DNA from: Bacillota bacterium
GTDB lineage: Bacteria > Bacillota > Bacilli > Bacillales > Cytobacillaceae
DNA length: 23,315 bases
Reading direction: 5' to 3'
Assembly (NCBI GenBank): GCA_023387295.1
Contig: JAEWIG010000192.1
Coordinates: 1-23,315 of the forward strand
This document shows positions 23,233 to 23,315 of the stretch, in pieces. Position 1 is the first letter of the stretch. The number at the start of each line of letters is the position of its first letter. The position numbers and the translations under genes were made by a program. The notes under the pieces were generated by a model. That model had not been told where the DNA came from and searched no databases. It saw only the letters and a list, made by a program, of their open reading frames with translations.

Positions 23233-23315
23233 TTTTTAGCTCCTCCTGCTTTACCGGTTGCTGTCGCTTTCAGCTCCGGACCTTTAATAAAATACGTCTG
23301 CACAATCATGAAGAT
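23229..23315 (-). CDS. spoIIIJ: Membrane protein insertase SpoIIIJ (YidC/OxaA), C-terminal 28 residues (partial)
   Basis: The frame entering from the window edge reads IFMIVQTYFIKGPELKATAT and ends GKAGGAKK before a TGA at 23231-23229. This is the last membrane segment and basic tail of YidC1/SpoIIIJ, the insertase for membrane proteins that is also needed for sporulation stage III. Order and overlap with jag confirm it. Only the extreme C-terminus is visible. Confidence 0.88.
   Translation of the reverse strand: MFMIVQTYFIKGPELKATATGKAGGAKK

Noticed and set aside
1..23315. CRISPR arrays, tRNA or rRNA genes, T-box or metabolite riboswitches
   Set aside because: No regularly spaced repeats, cloverleaf-like sequences or known conserved riboswitch cores were seen on either strand.

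Overview
The window looks like the origin-proximal left arm of a low-GC, endospore-forming Bacillaceae chromosome. The right two thirds reproduces the gene order found next to oriC in Bacillus subtilis and relatives: spoIIIJ (3' end), jag, mnmE, mnmG, rsmG, noc, soj, spo0J, a DUF554 gene, yyaC, yyzM (DUF951), ychF, rpsF, ssbA, rpsR. Nearly all genes lie on the minus strand; yyaC is the exception. Protein sequences, two parS sites matching the B. subtilis consensus, and a three-gene germinant-receptor operon support a Bacillus-type spore former. I cannot name the species.

Region 1 (1-4453): the N-terminal part of a dCache chemoreceptor, then a GerA-family germinant receptor operon transcribed A-C-B with overlapping genes.

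Region 2 (about 4620-10700): an accessory insert. Its core is an operon for anaerobic DMSO-type respiration: a TorD/DmsD-family chaperone, DmsA (Tat signal, Fe-S, molybdopterin), DmsB (four 4Fe-4S clusters) and DmsC (membrane anchor). The operon is preceded by a near-perfect Fnr/Crp-type box, a TATAAT -10 and, further upstream, a Fur-like box. Next to it lies a decayed ISL3-family transposase. The insert is flanked by a direct repeat: the last 111 bp of rpsR occur intact at 10586-10696 and again as a truncated remnant at 4620-4730. The two copies differ at two synonymous positions, and each has its own different terminator. This is the pattern expected when a mobile island integrates into the 3' end of rpsR and restores the gene, but no integrase is visible.

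Region 3 (10586-13376): rpsR, ssbA and rpsF behind a good sigma-A promoter and a probable S6:S18 leader, then ychF and yyzM.

Region 4 (13601-23315): yyaC facing the DUF554 gene, then spo0J-soj, noc, rsmG-mnmG-mnmE and jag-spoIIIJ. These cover chromosome segregation, nucleoid occlusion, rRNA and tRNA modification, and membrane-protein insertion with its RNA-binding partner. Intergenic gaps hold terminators, a structured (probably dispersed) repeat between mnmE and mnmG, a long hairpin between spo0J and the DUF554 gene, and DnaA-box-like sites between jag and mnmE.

Many start codons had to be moved from the longest reading frame to the codon with correct Shine-Dalgarno spacing; GTG and TTG starts are common here.
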